Below are positions 55,672-64,000 of a DNA stretch of 64,000 bases, one piece after another. Both the position numbers and the translations under genes were made by a program. Every line of letters starts with the position of its first letter. The stretch's first letter is position 1. Under the pieces are notes generated by a model, which was given only the letters and a program-made list of their open reading frames with translations, made no database searches and was not told the origin of the DNA. Source of the stretch: Massilia solisilvae (GTDB lineage: Bacteria; Pseudomonadota; Gammaproteobacteria; Burkholderiales; Burkholderiaceae_D); contig NZ_JANUGV010000002.1 of the NCBI RefSeq assembly GCF_024753215.1, forward strand, positions 620,001-684,000, written 5' to 3'.

Positions 55672-56691
55672 ATGCCAGACCTTCCCATTGCATCCGACTT
55701 TTCGCTCGCTTCCCTGAACACCTTCGGCATTGCCGCGCGCGCCCGGCGTTACCTGCGGGTGACCGAGGTGCCGCAACTGGCCGCCGCGCTGGCCGATCCA
55801 GACCTTGCCGCGCTGCCGCGGCTGGTGCTCGGCGGCGGCAGCAACCTGCTGTTCACCCGCGACTTCGACGGCCTGGTGCTGCACATGGCCCTCAGCGGCC
55901 GCGAGATTGCCGGCGAGGAAGACGGCTGCACCCTGGTGCGCGCCGCCGCCGGCGAAAACTGGCATGATTTCGTCCAGTGGACGCTGGCGCAGGGCCTGGG
56001 CGGGCTCGAGAACCTGTCGCTGATCCCGGGCACGGTGGGCGCGGCGCCAATACAGAACATTGGTGCGTATGGCGCGGAAATCAAGGACCTGTTCCATGCG
56101 CTGACGGTGTTCGACACCGCAAGCGGGCAAACGCGCACCCTGCGCGCGGCCGACTGCCGTTTCGGCTACCGCGACAGCGTGTTCAAGCATGCGGAAGGGG
56201 CGGGACTGATCGTGCTGGACGTCACCTTTGCGCTGCCCACGGCGTGGCAGCCGAACGTGAAATACGCCGAGCTGGCCAACGAACTGGCCGGCATCGCGGC
56301 GCCGAGCCCGCGCCAGGTGGCCGACGCGGTGATCGCGATCCGCCGCCGCAAGCTGCCCGATCCGGCCGTGATCGGCAACGCGGGCAGCTTCTTCAAGAAC
56401 CCGGTGGTGCCGGGCGCGCAGTGCGAACGGCTGCTGCAGGCGTTCCCGAACCTGGTCCACCACCGGCAGCCGGACGGCAGCGAAAAACTGGCCGCCGGCT
56501 GGCTGATCGACCAGTGCGGGTGGAAGGGCAGGAACATGGGGGCGGCCGGCGTTTATCCGAAGCAGGCGCTGGTGCTGGTCAACAACGGCGGGGCGACCGG
56601 GGACGACGTGGTGCGGCTGGCGCGCGCGATCCAGGCCGATGTGCTGGCGCGTTACGGCGTGCAGCTCGAAGCGGAACCGGTCTTCGTCTAG
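55672..56691 (+). CDS. murB: UDP-N-acetylenolpyruvoylglucosamine reductase MurB
   Basis: FAD enzyme completing UDP-MurNAc synthesis for peptidoglycan. 339 residues from the ATG at 55672. FAD-binding motifs [17 protein letters not shown] and [19 protein letters not shown], the catalytic serine in NAGSFFKNP and the terminal glutamate region LEAEPVFV are present. This is the longer MurB type I seen in proteobacteria. A TATAAT (55632-55637) lies 35 bp upstream without a clear -35. The SDR gene follows after 13 bp. Confidence 0.96.
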   Translation: MPDLPIASDFSLASLNTFGIAARARRYLRVTEVPQLAAALADPDLAALPRLVLGGGSNLLFTRDFDGLVLHMALSGREIAGEEDGCTLVRAAAGENWHDFVQWTLAQGLGGLENLSLIPGTVGAAPIQNIGAYGAEIKDLFHALTVFDTASGQTRTLRAADCRFGYRDSVFKHAEGAGLIVLDVTFALPTAWQPNVKYAELANELAGIAAPSPRQVADAVIAIRRRKLPDPAVIGNAGSFFKNPVVPGAQCERLLQAFPNLVHHRQPDGSEKLAAGWLIDQCGWKGRNMGAAGVYPKQALVLVNNGGATGDDVVRLARAIQADVLARYGVQLEAEPVFV

Positions 56692-56704
56692 AGGAGAAGA
56701 GGGC

Positions 56705-57430
56705 GTGAAAGCGATTGTCACCGGACACACCAAGGGGCTGGGCGCGGCGATCGCGCGCGAGCTGCTCGGGCGCGGCGTGCCCGTGCTCGGGATCGCGCGC
56801 GGGCGCTCGGATGCGCTGGCTGCCGATTTCCCCGACCTGCTGGAGCAAATGCTGTTCGACCTGGCCGACGCCGATGCGCTGGGCGCGTGGCTGTCGTCCA
56901 ATGCGTTGCAGGCCTACCTGCAGGGCTGCGGCACTGCGCTGCTGGTCAACAACGCCGGTGTGGTCAGCCCGGTCGGGCCGCTCTCCGGGCAGGACCCGCA
57001 GGCGGTGATGCGCGCGGTGTCGCTGAACGTGGCCGCGCCAATGGCGCTGGCAGCTGCCGTGGTGCGCGCCGCCGCGGGTGTCGAGAAGCGGATCGTGCAC
57101 ATCTCGAGCGGAGCGGGGCGCAACGCCTATCCCGGCTGGAGCGTGTACTGCGCGACCAAGGCCGCGCTGGACATGCATGCGCAAGCCACCGAGCTCGATG
57201 GCGACAGCAGCGTGCGCATGTGCAGCCTGGCGCCGGGCGTGATCGACACCGGCATGCAGGCCGAGATCCGCGCCACGCCCGAAGCCAACTTCCCGATGCG
57301 CGAGCGGTTCGTGCAGCTGAAGGCGGCCGGACAGCTCACGTCGCCGCAAGAGTGCGCGCGTGGCGTCGTCGATTACCTGCTGTCGGCCAGCTTTGGCAGC
57401 AAGCCGGTGGCGGACCTGCGCAATCTTTGA
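56705..57430 (+). CDS. Short-chain dehydrogenase/reductase
   Basis: NAD(P)-dependent Rossmann-fold enzyme of 241 residues. Cofactor motif TGHTKGLGAAIA (the TGxxxGxG pattern), NNAG at ~82, the catalytic Ser in HISSGAGRNAYPG and YxxxK in YCATKAAL. It starts with GTG after GGAGAAGAGG, 13 bp from murB, so it is likely co-transcribed. SDRs of this sepiapterin reductase-like type appear in Oxalobacteraceae next to murB; the substrate is unknown. Confidence 0.9.
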   Translation: MKAIVTGHTKGLGAAIARELLGRGVPVLGIARGRSDALAADFPDLLEQMLFDLADADALGAWLSSNALQAYLQGCGTALLVNNAGVVSPVGPLSGQDPQAVMRAVSLNVAAPMALAAAVVRAAAGVEKRIVHISSGAGRNAYPGWSVYCATKAALDMHAQATELDGDSSVRMCSLAPGVIDTGMQAEIRATPEANFPMRERFVQLKAAGQLTSPQECARGVVDYLLSASFGSKPVADLRNL

Positions 57431-57437
57431 TTCATGC

Positions 57438-57465
57438 CGTCGTCCCGGCGCTCGCCGGAACGACG
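57438..57465. repeat. Palindromic repeat family I, single unit
   Basis: One hairpin unit CGTCGTCCCGGCGCTCGCCG...GACG between the convergent SDR and M28 peptidase genes, 7 bp after one stop and 5 bp before the other. It may act as a two-way terminator. Confidence 0.8.
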
Positions 57466-57469
57466 TAGT

Positions 57470-58732
57470 CTATTTGCTGACCTTGGCCCCGGCCAGCTGG
57501 GCCACGGCCGCCAGCGTCGTCTGCGCCGCGTTCAGGCCGAGCAGAAAGTCCTTGTCCGAGTACGTGGTGAACACGTCGCTCGGCTGGTGCCAGTTCGGGT
57601 CCCAGCCGGCGCCGATGTGCATGCCGCGCTCGTTCTCGCGCAGCGAAATTGACGGCACCAGGTCCATGAACGGAGTGGAGTCGGTGTTGGTCATGTGCGG
57701 TCCCACCACGGCCGGGTAATTGGTCGCGTACTTGCCGTTGGCGGCATGGAAGAACCACGCCAGCTTCGCCGACCCATCGGCCAGCTTCGAGTTGGACTGG
57801 AACTCGATGTTCACGTCCGCCTCCAGCCGCTGCTCTTTCGGCGACTCGAACACAGGCTGGCCCTTCGCATCGAGCACCGGGCGGCCTTGCGGGTCGCGCT
57901 TGGGCACCGGCATGCCGTGGTCCCACAACATCATGTCGTGCTGGATCAGGCCCAGCCATTTTGGTTCCGGATACTTGCCCGAACCCTTGGGCGATTCCAG
58001 GCCCTGCAAGTCGCGGCGCTGTTCCACGTAGGCGCGCGAGCCGTTCAGGCCCGTCTCTTCGTTATTCCACAGCGCGAAGCGGATCGAGCGCTCGGTCTCC
58101 ACGCCGGCGGCGCTGAAAATGCGCGCCAGTTCCATCACCAGCGCGGTGCCCGAGCCGTCGTCGTTGGCCGCCTCGCCAAAGCCCATGCCATCCATGTGCG
58201 CGCTGACGATGTACATCTCTTCCGGGTGCGTCTTGCCAACCTTGGTGCAGTAGATGTCGTGGCGCTTCGATGTGCCGGCCGGCGCCGGTTCCGCGTCGAG
58301 CGCGCGGATGCGTTCGTCCGCCTGCAGCATGGGATCATTGTTGACGCCCGTCGGCGCGCGGTTGCCGAACAGCGTGCTGCCGCCCTGGCCGGCCGGGCCG
58401 CCACGGCCACCCTCCGGCTGCGGACGCGGCGCGGCGTTGGCCGGGCGCGGCGCCGGTTGCGTGAAGTCGTAGGCCAGCCGTTCGATGTTGGCGCAGCCGT
58501 AGGACTTGAGCTGCGCCTCGATCCAGTCGAGCGCATCGCGGTTGCGCTGCGTGCCCTGGCGGCGGTCGCCGAACCGGGTCAGCCCCTTGATCGTGGCCTT
58601 GTACTGTTCCAGGTCCAGCTGGCTGACCAGGACGTGGACCGGGTCGGCGGCCTGGGCCTGCGCGGCGGGGACGGCGAGGGCCAGCGATGCGCCCAGCGCG
58701 TAGCAGGCGGCGCGGATGAATGGTTTGTGCAT
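57470..58732 (-). CDS. Secreted M28-family zinc aminopeptidase
   Basis: 420 residues. N-terminal signal peptide (hydrophobic ACYALGASLALAVPAAQAQA, cleavage around residue 26-28). The M28 metal ligands are visible as AHMDGMG, NDDGSGTAL and NNEETGLNGS, with a later NTDSTPF aspartate and a C-terminal GWDPNWHQPSDV histidine. A Pro/Gly-rich insertion lies around residues 95-125. Periplasmic or secreted peptidase acting on peptide N-termini. Downstream of the wsp operon on the same strand, 40 bp after wspR. Confidence 0.9.
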   Translation of the reverse strand: MHKPFIRAACYALGASLALAVPAAQAQAADPVHVLVSQLDLEQYKATIKGLTRFGDRRQGTQRNRDALDWIEAQLKSYGCANIERLAYDFTQPAPRPANAAPRPQPEGGRGGPAGQGGSTLFGNRAPTGVNNDPMLQADERIRALDAEPAPAGTSKRHDIYCTKVGKTHPEEMYIVSAHMDGMGFGEAANDDGSGTALVMELARIFSAAGVETERSIRFALWNNEETGLNGSRAYVEQRRDLQGLESPKGSGKYPEPKWLGLIQHDMMLWDHGMPVPKRDPQGRPVLDAKGQPVFESPKEQRLEADVNIEFQSNSKLADGSAKLAWFFHAANGKYATNYPAVVGPHMTNTDSTPFMDLVPSISLRENERGMHIGAGWDPNWHQPSDVFTTYSDKDFLLGLNAAQTTLAAVAQLAGAKVSK

Positions 58733-58771
58733 GGGTGTCTCTCGTTGTCGTTGTCGTTCTGGCCGGCGCCG

Positions 58772-59797
58772 TCAGTGCGCGGCGGCGATCACGCGGTTGC
58801 GGCCACGCGCCTTGGCCGCATACAGCGCCTTGTCGGCGTTGGCGAGCAGCTCGGCGGGGGTGCTGTCGCTGGCGGGCACCATGCTGGCCACGCCGATCGA
58901 CAGCGTGACCATGCCGCACTCTGCCCCCGGATGGTCGAGCCCCAGCCGCTCGACACGCGCGCGGCAGCTCTCGGCAAGGCGGGCGGCGCCGTCGATGTTC
59001 GTGTCCGGCAGCAGCACGGCGAATTCTTCGCCGCCGTAACGTGCAGCCAGGTCGGCCGGGCGCTTCAGGCAGCCCACCAGCGCGCCCGCCGTCTGTTGCA
59101 GGCACAGGTCGCCCGCCGGGTGGCCCAGCGCGTCGTTGTACAGCTTGAAGTTGTCGATGTCGCACAGCAGCAGCGACAGCGGCATCTTGCTGCGCAGCGC
59201 GCGCTGCCACTCGGCCGCGATGGTCTCGTCGAAGCGGCGGCGGTTGGCGATGCCGGTCAGGCCGTCCAGCGCGGCCAGCTTGCGCAGCGCCGCGTTGGCG
59301 CGCTCCAGTTCGGCCTGGCTTTCGGCCAGGCGGCGGAAGGCGTCGTTGCGCTCCAGCCGGCTGACGTAGCCGGCCGAGTGGTAGCGCAGGCGCGCCAGCA
59401 GCTCGATCCGGTCGGGCAGCTTGACCAGGTAGTCGTTGGCGCCGACCGCGAACCCGTGGGCCTTGAGCTTGGCGTCCTCGCGCGCGGACAGCACGATCAC
59501 CGGGACATGGCGCAGCACGGGGTCCTCGCGGTAGGCACGGATCACGTCGAAGCCGTCGGTGCCGGGCACCACCAGGTCCTGCAGGATCACGGTGGGCGCC
59601 ACCTCGCGCGCGGTGGCGTGCGCCCTGGCGCCGTCGGTCACGTAGTGAAACTCGATGTCGGGCTGGCCGGCGAGCATGCGGCGCAGCGCCTCGACGATGA
59701 TGAGCTGGTCGTCGACCAGCAGCACCCGCACCTTGGCGGCTTGCTCGTGGGGTTGTGGTGGGGTGGCGTCGATCATTACGGTATCGCGGGTGCGCAT
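58772..59797 (-). CDS. wspR: WspR-type response regulator diguanylate cyclase
   Basis: 341 residues. Receiver domain with phosphorylated Asp74 (ILQDLVVPG), a coiled-coil linker (~150-175) and a GGDEF domain with an intact GGEEF at 255-259 and RxxD inhibitory site (RPAD) five residues before. So it should make c-di-GMP upon phosphorylation by WspE. It starts 4 bp after the CheB/WspF stop. The ATG at 59776 is an alternative start; neither has a clear Shine-Dalgarno. Confidence 0.92.
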   Translation of the reverse strand: MRTRDTVMIDATPPQPHEQAAKVRVLLVDDQLIIVEALRRMLAGQPDIEFHYVTDGARAHATAREVAPTVILQDLVVPGTDGFDVIRAYREDPVLRHVPVIVLSAREDAKLKAHGFAVGANDYLVKLPDRIELLARLRYHSAGYVSRLERNDAFRRLAESQAELERANAALRKLAALDGLTGIANRRRFDETIAAEWQRALRSKMPLSLLLCDIDNFKLYNDALGHPAGDLCLQQTAGALVGCLKRPADLAARYGGEEFAVLLPDTNIDGAARLAESCRARVERLGLDHPGAECGMVTLSIGVASMVPASDSTPAELLANADKALYAAKARGRNRVIAAAH

Positions 59798-59801
59798 CGT
59801 T

Positions 59802-60797
59802 TCAGGCTGGGCCGGGCATTGTAGCCTGCAACAGGCTGTTCATGTGCCCGACCGGCAGGATCTGGGCGGCTGCGCCCAGTTCGGCGGCGGCGCGCGGCAT
59901 GCCGTACACCGCGCTCGTGGCCTGGTCCTGCGCGATGGTGTGCTTGCCGGCGCGGCGCAGCGCGAGCAGGCCGGCGGCGCCATCGCGGCCGATGCCGGTC
60001 AGGAGAAAAGCCATGGCCTCGTGCGGCCAGTGCTGCGCCACGGAGTCGAAGAACACGTCCACCGACGGCCGGTACACCAGGTCGCGCGGTTCGACGTGGT
60101 AGCGCAGGCGCAGCTCGGGCGACAGCAGCAGGTGGTCGTTGGTGCGCGCGACCAGCACCTGGCCGCCGGCCAGCAGGTCGCCTTCCTCGGCGGCGCGCAC
60201 CTTCATCGCCAGCTGGTTGCCGAGCCAGTGGACGAACTGGCCGGCGAACGCGGCGTCGATGTGCTGCACCACGACCACCGCCACGTCCGCCGGCGCCTGC
60301 CATTGGCCGAGCAGGGTGCTGATCGCCAGCGGGCCGCCGGTGGAGGCGCCGATCGCCACCAGCCGGCGCACGCCGTTGGCCGTTTCCGGCAGCAGCGCCT
60401 GGCGCGAGGGCTTCCCGATCAGCTTGCCGATGGTGCGGATCCTGTCGAGCAGCTCGGCGCCGTCCGCGCGCCCCGGCAGCACTGGCGTGGCGGTCACGCC
60501 GAGCGCGCCCGCGCCGAGCGCGCGGAACACCTGGCCCACGTGGTCCTTGGGGTCGGCGGTCACGACCAGGATGGCGCACGGCGCGCGGCGCATGATTGCG
60601 CGCGTCGCCTCGATGCCGTCCAGGCCCGGCATGAACAGGTCCATCAGCAGCAGGTCGGGGCGGTCCTCGAGGCACAGGCGCAGCGCCTCGTTGCCGTCGC
60701 GCGCGATCCACGTTATCTCGTGGCCGGTTCCGGCGGCGATCACCCGGCGCAGCGCCTCGGCCGAGGCGCGCGAATCGTTGGCGATGGCGATCCTCAT
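59802..60797 (-). CDS. wspF: CheB/WspF protein-glutamate methylesterase
   Basis: 331 residues: receiver (Asp53 in [10 protein letters not shown]) and CheB catalytic domain with Ser-His-Asp motifs [16 protein letters not shown] and GIGRDGAAG. In the Wsp system it removes methyl groups from WspA and damps signalling; loss of WspF in Pseudomonas gives wrinkly, high-c-di-GMP colonies. Start overlaps the wspE stop (ATGA). Confidence 0.93.
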   Translation of the reverse strand: MRIAIANDSRASAEALRRVIAAGTGHEITWIARDGNEALRLCLEDRPDLLLMDLFMPGLDGIEATRAIMRRAPCAILVVTADPKDHVGQVFRALGAGALGVTATPVLPGRADGAELLDRIRTIGKLIGKPSRQALLPETANGVRRLVAIGASTGGPLAISTLLGQWQAPADVAVVVVQHIDAAFAGQFVHWLGNQLAMKVRAAEEGDLLAGGQVLVARTNDHLLLSPELRLRYHVEPRDLVYRPSVDVFFDSVAQHWPHEAMAFLLTGIGRDGAAGLLALRRAGKHTIAQDQATSAVYGMPRAAAELGAAAQILPVGHMNSLLQATMPGPA

Positions 60798-62974
60798 CGC
60801 CAGGGCGGGCCGATCAGGTCGGACACGGCGTCGAGCAGGGCGCTGTCGTGGAAGCTGCCCTTGGCCAGATAGTAGTCGGCTCCGGCCTGCAGGCCGCGCG
60901 CGCGGTCCTCGGGACGGTCCTTGTACGAGACGATCATCACCGGCATGCGCTGCAGGCGCGGGTCGGCGCGCACCAGCGTGACCAGTTCGATGCCGTCCAT
61001 GCGCGGCATGTCGATGTCGCTCACCAGCAGGTCGTAGTCGGCGCTGCGCAGCATGTTCCAGCCGTCCATGCCGTCCAGCGCCACGTCCACGTGGTAGCCG
61101 CGCGCCGCGAGCAGTTTGCGCTCCATTTCGCGCACGGTGAGCGAATCGTCCACCACCAGGATGCGTCGCACCCCGGCCTTGTTCCCGCGCGGCTGCTCCA
61201 CGCGCTGCAGCGCCCCTTCGGACAGCAGCTTGCCGATCGAGACCAGCAGCGAGGGCAGGTCGAGGATCAGCACCGGGGCGCCGTCGTCGAGCAGCGCGCC
61301 GGCGGCGATGTCGCGCAGGGTGCCGAAGACCGGTTCGAGCGGCTGGGCGGTGAGGCTCTGCTCGCCCAGGATCGCGTCCACCGCCAGCGCGTAGCGTTCG
61401 CGGCCGGTGCCGATGACCACCAGCGCGAGCTCGTCCGCCGGCTCGGGCGCGCCGAGCGCCAGCACCTGGGCTGCCGCCACCACGCCCACGTGCTGGCCGT
61501 CGAGTTCGAAGAACTGGTTGCCGCCGAGCGTGGACAGCGCCGCCTGCGGCAGCTTGAGCACGCGCTCGACGCGCGCGATCGGCAGCGCGTAGGGTTCACC
61601 CTGCACCTCGACGATGAGTGCGCGCACGATCGACTGCGTGAGCGGCAGCGTGAGCACGAGGCCGAAGCCCTGGCCCGGCTGCGACTGCGCGCGCAGCGAC
61701 CCGTTGAGCGCGACCGCCAGCTCGTGCACCACGTCCAGGCCCACGCCGCGGCCGGACAGTTCGTTCGCGCTTTCCTTCAGGCTGAAGCCGGGCAGGAACA
61801 GGAACTCCATCAGCTCGGCATCCGACAGCGCGACGGCGATGGCGGGCGTGGCGCGCTGGTGGCGCACGGCGGCGGCGCGGATGCGTTCCGGGTCCACCCC
61901 GCGGCCGTCGTCCGCGATCGAGATCACGAGCATGCCGCCGCGATGACGCGCATCGATGCGGATCACGCCTTCGGGCGGCTTGCCGGCCGCCATGCGCTCG
62001 TCAGGCAATTCCAGCCCGTGGTCGAGCGCGTTGCGCAGCACCTGGTTGAGCGCGTTCTCGATGCGGGGCAGGACGGTGCGGTCGACCAGCGTGGTGTCGC
62101 CGGTGATCTCGAGCCGCGCCTCTTTGCCAAGGCTGCGCGCAAGGTCGCGCACCAGCCGCGCAAACGCGCGGGTGCCGTCGCCGAAGTGGCACATGCGCAA
62201 CGCCAGCACCTCGTCCACCAGGCGGGTGGACACGGCGCTGGCGTTGCGCTCGTACTGCTCGGCCTCGGCGATGTGGCGCAGCAGGACGCCCTTGAGCGGC
62301 TGCGCCTGGGTCAGCGCGGCCGAGGACAGCGCGAGCAGCCGGGGATCGCCGTGGGCGGCCGCGGCTTCATGCAGCTGTTCGATCAGGGCCAGCATCCCGG
62401 CCTGGCTGCGCTTGTAGCGATGCAGCGAATCGATCCAGGGCTGCAGCTGGCGCGCCTGCAGGCGGCTTTGGCTGGCCAGGGCCAGCAGCTCGTCGGCCGT
62501 GTCGGCGGGCGCCGGCGGCGCCGGGGGCAGGGGGGCGGCAGGCGCCGTGCCTGGGACCGGGGCGGCGCCGGGTGTCTCGCCGCGCGCGATCGCGCCGATG
62601 GCGTGCTCGATCGCGGTCTCGTTGGCCGCCAGCCAGTCCTGCGCCTGGGCTTCGTCCACCTGGGCCAGGCCAAGCAGCAAGTCCACGCCGGCCAGCAGCG
62701 CGTCGATGCGGCCGGACGGCACGACTTGCTGGTGGCTCAACGCGAGCAGCGCGTCTTCCATCGCATGCGCCAGTTGCACGGCCGGATCGAGCCCGACGAT
62801 TGCGGCGGCGCCCTTGATCGAATGGGCCGCGCGCATCAGCGGTTCGAGCGCGCCGGGACCCGCGCCGCGTTCGAGCGCAAGCAGCCCGTCGGTGAGCGCG
62901 CGGGCCTGGGCCTCGGCCTCCATCCGGAACAGGTCGAACAGCGAAAAGGCGCTCAGGTCCTGGTCCGGGCTCAT
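60794..62974 (-). CDS. wspE: WspE-type CheA/response regulator hybrid kinase
   Basis: 726 residues. Order: Hpt (His51 in MRAAHSIKGAA), a Pro/Ala-rich linker (~125-160), dimerisation, HATPase_c (ALDHGLELPDERM, DDGRGVDPER, GRGVGLDVV), CheW-like domain, and a C-terminal receiver (LVSDIDMPRMDG). The attached receiver is the hallmark of WspE over plain CheA. The start ATG at 62974 overlaps the wspD stop. It phosphorylates WspR and WspF. Confidence 0.93.
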   Translation of the reverse strand: MSPDQDLSAFSLFDLFRMEAEAQARALTDGLLALERGAGPGALEPLMRAAHSIKGAAAIVGLDPAVQLAHAMEDALLALSHQQVVPSGRIDALLAGVDLLLGLAQVDEAQAQDWLAANETAIEHAIGAIARGETPGAAPVPGTAPAAPLPPAPPAPADTADELLALASQSRLQARQLQPWIDSLHRYKRSQAGMLALIEQLHEAAAAHGDPRLLALSSAALTQAQPLKGVLLRHIAEAEQYERNASAVSTRLVDEVLALRMCHFGDGTRAFARLVRDLARSLGKEARLEITGDTTLVDRTVLPRIENALNQVLRNALDHGLELPDERMAAGKPPEGVIRIDARHRGGMLVISIADDGRGVDPERIRAAAVRHQRATPAIAVALSDAELMEFLFLPGFSLKESANELSGRGVGLDVVHELAVALNGSLRAQSQPGQGFGLVLTLPLTQSIVRALIVEVQGEPYALPIARVERVLKLPQAALSTLGGNQFFELDGQHVGVVAAAQVLALGAPEPADELALVVIGTGRERYALAVDAILGEQSLTAQPLEPVFGTLRDIAAGALLDDGAPVLILDLPSLLVSIGKLLSEGALQRVEQPRGNKAGVRRILVVDDSLTVREMERKLLAARGYHVDVALDGMDGWNMLRSADYDLLVSDIDMPRMDGIELVTLVRADPRLQRMPVMIVSYKDRPEDRARGLQAGADYYLAKGSFHDSALLDAVSDLIGPPWR

Positions 62975-63642
62975 TTCAGCAGCCCCCACAAGCGTGCGGC
63001 GACCTGCTCGCCATTGAGTACGCCCACCTGCAAGCCATCGTACGCCAGCACCCCGTCCAGGTGCGCGGGCCTCGGGCGCTCGACCGTGGCCGCCGGCGCG
63101 GCCAGTTGCGCGCTGGCGTAACGCACCATGCCATGCAGTTCGTCCACCGGCACGGCGCAAGCCTGGCCGTTCGCATCGACGATCAGCAAGCGCGCGAACA
63201 CGTGGCGGCCGCAAATTTCCGGGGCAGTGGCGCCGTCGATGCCCAGCAGGGGGGCAAGCGAGAGCGCCGGCAGCAGGCGTCCTCCGACATTGGCCACGCC
63301 CAGCAGAGCGGCGGCGCTGCGGTGCGGCAGCCGGTGGGCGGGCGCGAGCGGCGCCACCGACAGCACCATGGCCGAAGGCAGGGCGAGCCATTCGTGGCCG
63401 ATGCGCAGCACGATCGCGCTGGCGTTGCCGCTCTGCGCCTGGGCCGGCGGCCGGCGCAGCTGTTCGGCCCAGAACGCGCGGTAGCTCGGTTCCACCGGCA
63501 GCTGCATGGTGCGCTGGGCCGCCTCGGCATACGCGGGGCAGTTGCGGCAGTGGGCGTGATGCGCCAGTTCGGGGCAGCTGCGGTCGCCCGCGACGCCCAC
63601 GCGGTTCCAGCAGCCGTGTTCGGGGTAGGCGGCGCCGTTCAT
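62971..63642 (-). CDS. wspD: CheW-like coupling protein WspD
   Basis: 223 residues. The first ~50 residues contain clustered Cys/His (GCWNRVGVAGDRSCPELAHH, then CRNCP), then a CheW domain from ~70 (NASAIVLRIGHEWLALPSAM, NVGGRLLPALSLAPLLG). It links the receptor WspA to WspE. Start overlaps the wspC stop (ATGA). Confidence 0.88.
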   Translation of the reverse strand: MNGAAYPEHGCWNRVGVAGDRSCPELAHHAHCRNCPAYAEAAQRTMQLPVEPSYRAFWAEQLRRPPAQAQSGNASAIVLRIGHEWLALPSAMVLSVAPLAPAHRLPHRSAAALLGVANVGGRLLPALSLAPLLGIDGATAPEICGRHVFARLLIVDANGQACAVPVDELHGMVRYASAQLAAPAATVERPRPAHLDGVLAYDGLQVGVLNGEQVAARLWGLLK

Positions 63643-64000
63643 GCTGCCCGGCTCCCGTCAGCGCCAGCATGCGAGCGCGCCGCGCGCTGGCGGTAGATGG
63701 CCGCCTGCGCCGGCTCGCCCGCCTCCTCGGCCAACAGCGCAAGCGCGCACAGCGCATCGTAATGGCGCGGGGCCAGATACAGGCATTGGCGCAAGTGGCG
63801 CTCGGCGCTGCGCGCATCGCGCTGGCACTGGCTCACCAGGCCAAGGATGAAGTGCGCGTCCGGCTCGTCCGGGGCGCGCGCGATCAAGGCCTGGCACGTG
63901 GCGGCGGCCTCGCGCAGCTGGCCGCCGTCGGCCTGCCGGCGCGCGAGCGCGAGCAGCTCTGGGGTCGCGGGAGCGGCTGCGGGCAGGGGCGGCGCCGCGG
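63639..64000 (-). CDS. wspC: WspC, CheR-type methyltransferase C-terminal part (truncated by window)
   Basis: Only the last ~120 residues are in the window; the reading frame stays open to the edge. They form TPR-like repeats (LRQCLYLAPRHYDALCALALLAEE), which is the tail carried by WspC after its CheR methyltransferase domain. The methyltransferase part must lie beyond 64000. Coupled to wspD by an ATGA overlap. Confidence 0.8.
   Translation of the reverse strand, partial: AAPPLPAAAPATPELLALARRQADGGQLREAAATCQALIARAPDEPDAHFILGLVSQCQRDARSAERHLRQCLYLAPRHYDALCALALLAEEAGEPAQAAIYRQRAARSHAGADGSRAA

Noticed and set aside
1..64000. CRISPR array, tRNA/rRNA genes, insertion sequence or prophage
   Set aside because: No regularly spaced direct repeats, no tRNA-like cloverleaf noticed on reading, and no transposase, integrase or structural phage gene. 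Short tRNA genes could be missed without a covariance search.

Overview
The window is a 64 kb piece of a GC-rich betaproteobacterial chromosome. It most resembles the Oxalobacteraceae (Massilia/Telluria/Duganella group). The grounds are the protein sequences, a methylcitrate operon carrying acnD, prpF and prpD together, a CysB-led assimilatory sulfate operon with an iron-sulfur APS reductase, a Wsp surface-sensing operon, a secreted DUF4214 protein, and two families of short palindromic intergenic repeats. This assignment is inference from recognised families; no database search was run. I see no tRNA, rRNA, CRISPR array, prophage or insertion sequence. Nearly all of the sequence is ordinary chromosomal coding DNA.

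Layout. 0-5.2 kb: a tricorn-type periplasmic protease and a chemoreceptor. 5.2-7.8 kb: a cystathionine beta-synthase / gamma-lyase pair (reverse transsulfuration). 8.0-11.8 kb: the propionate regulator PrpR, divergent from a DUF485-ActP acetate/propionate permease operon. 12.0-13.1 kb: yciH, arfB and a small unknown gene. 13.4-15.4 kb: an acyltransferase-SGNH O-acetylase. 15.7-23.9 kb: the methylcitrate operon prpB-prpC-GNAT-acnD-prpF-prpD, headed by a clear sigma-54 promoter and a PrpR-type dyad. 24.1-26.6 kb: a PAS-GGDEF-EAL protein. 26.6-28.8 kb: xthA and three small genes. 28.9-33.1 kb: pepA divergent from lptF-lptG-cbiX. 33.4-36.6 kb: a large secreted-type protein with seven repeats plus DUF4214, and a coiled-coil unknown. 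36.6-42.5 kb: cysI-DUF934-cysH-cysD-cysN-cobA (minus strand), divergent from cysB. 43.7-46.3 kb: udk and an SbmA/BacA-like ABC exporter. 46.3-49.7 kb: a NarL-type orphan kinase and a LytS/LytR-type pair. 50.0-53.5 kb: a DHH phosphoesterase and a second PAS-GGDEF-EAL protein with degenerate catalytic motifs. 53.6-57.4 kb: a nitronate monooxygenase-like enzyme, YajQ, MurB and an SDR. 57.5-64 kb: an M28 peptidase and the 3' part of a Wsp operon (wspC'-D-E-F-R).

How the parts connect. PrpR probably controls both methylcitrate enzyme synthesis and the neighbouring ActP uptake operon, because the same GTTTCA/TGAAAC dyad lies upstream of both. The sulfate operon makes sulfide. CobA in that operon and CbiX in the lptFG operon both belong to the siroheme branch that supplies the CysI cofactor. 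The Cbs/gamma-lyase pair moves sulfur between homocysteine and cysteine. Three proteins carry GGDEF domains (two also EAL), and with the Wsp phosphorelay they point to strong c-di-GMP control of surface behaviour. The most interesting items are the shared PrpR operator with its sigma-54 promoter, the GNAT gene translationally coupled inside the prp operon, the seven-repeat secreted protein, the two palindromic repeat families (several copies sit inside the prp operon), and the degenerate EAL protein.
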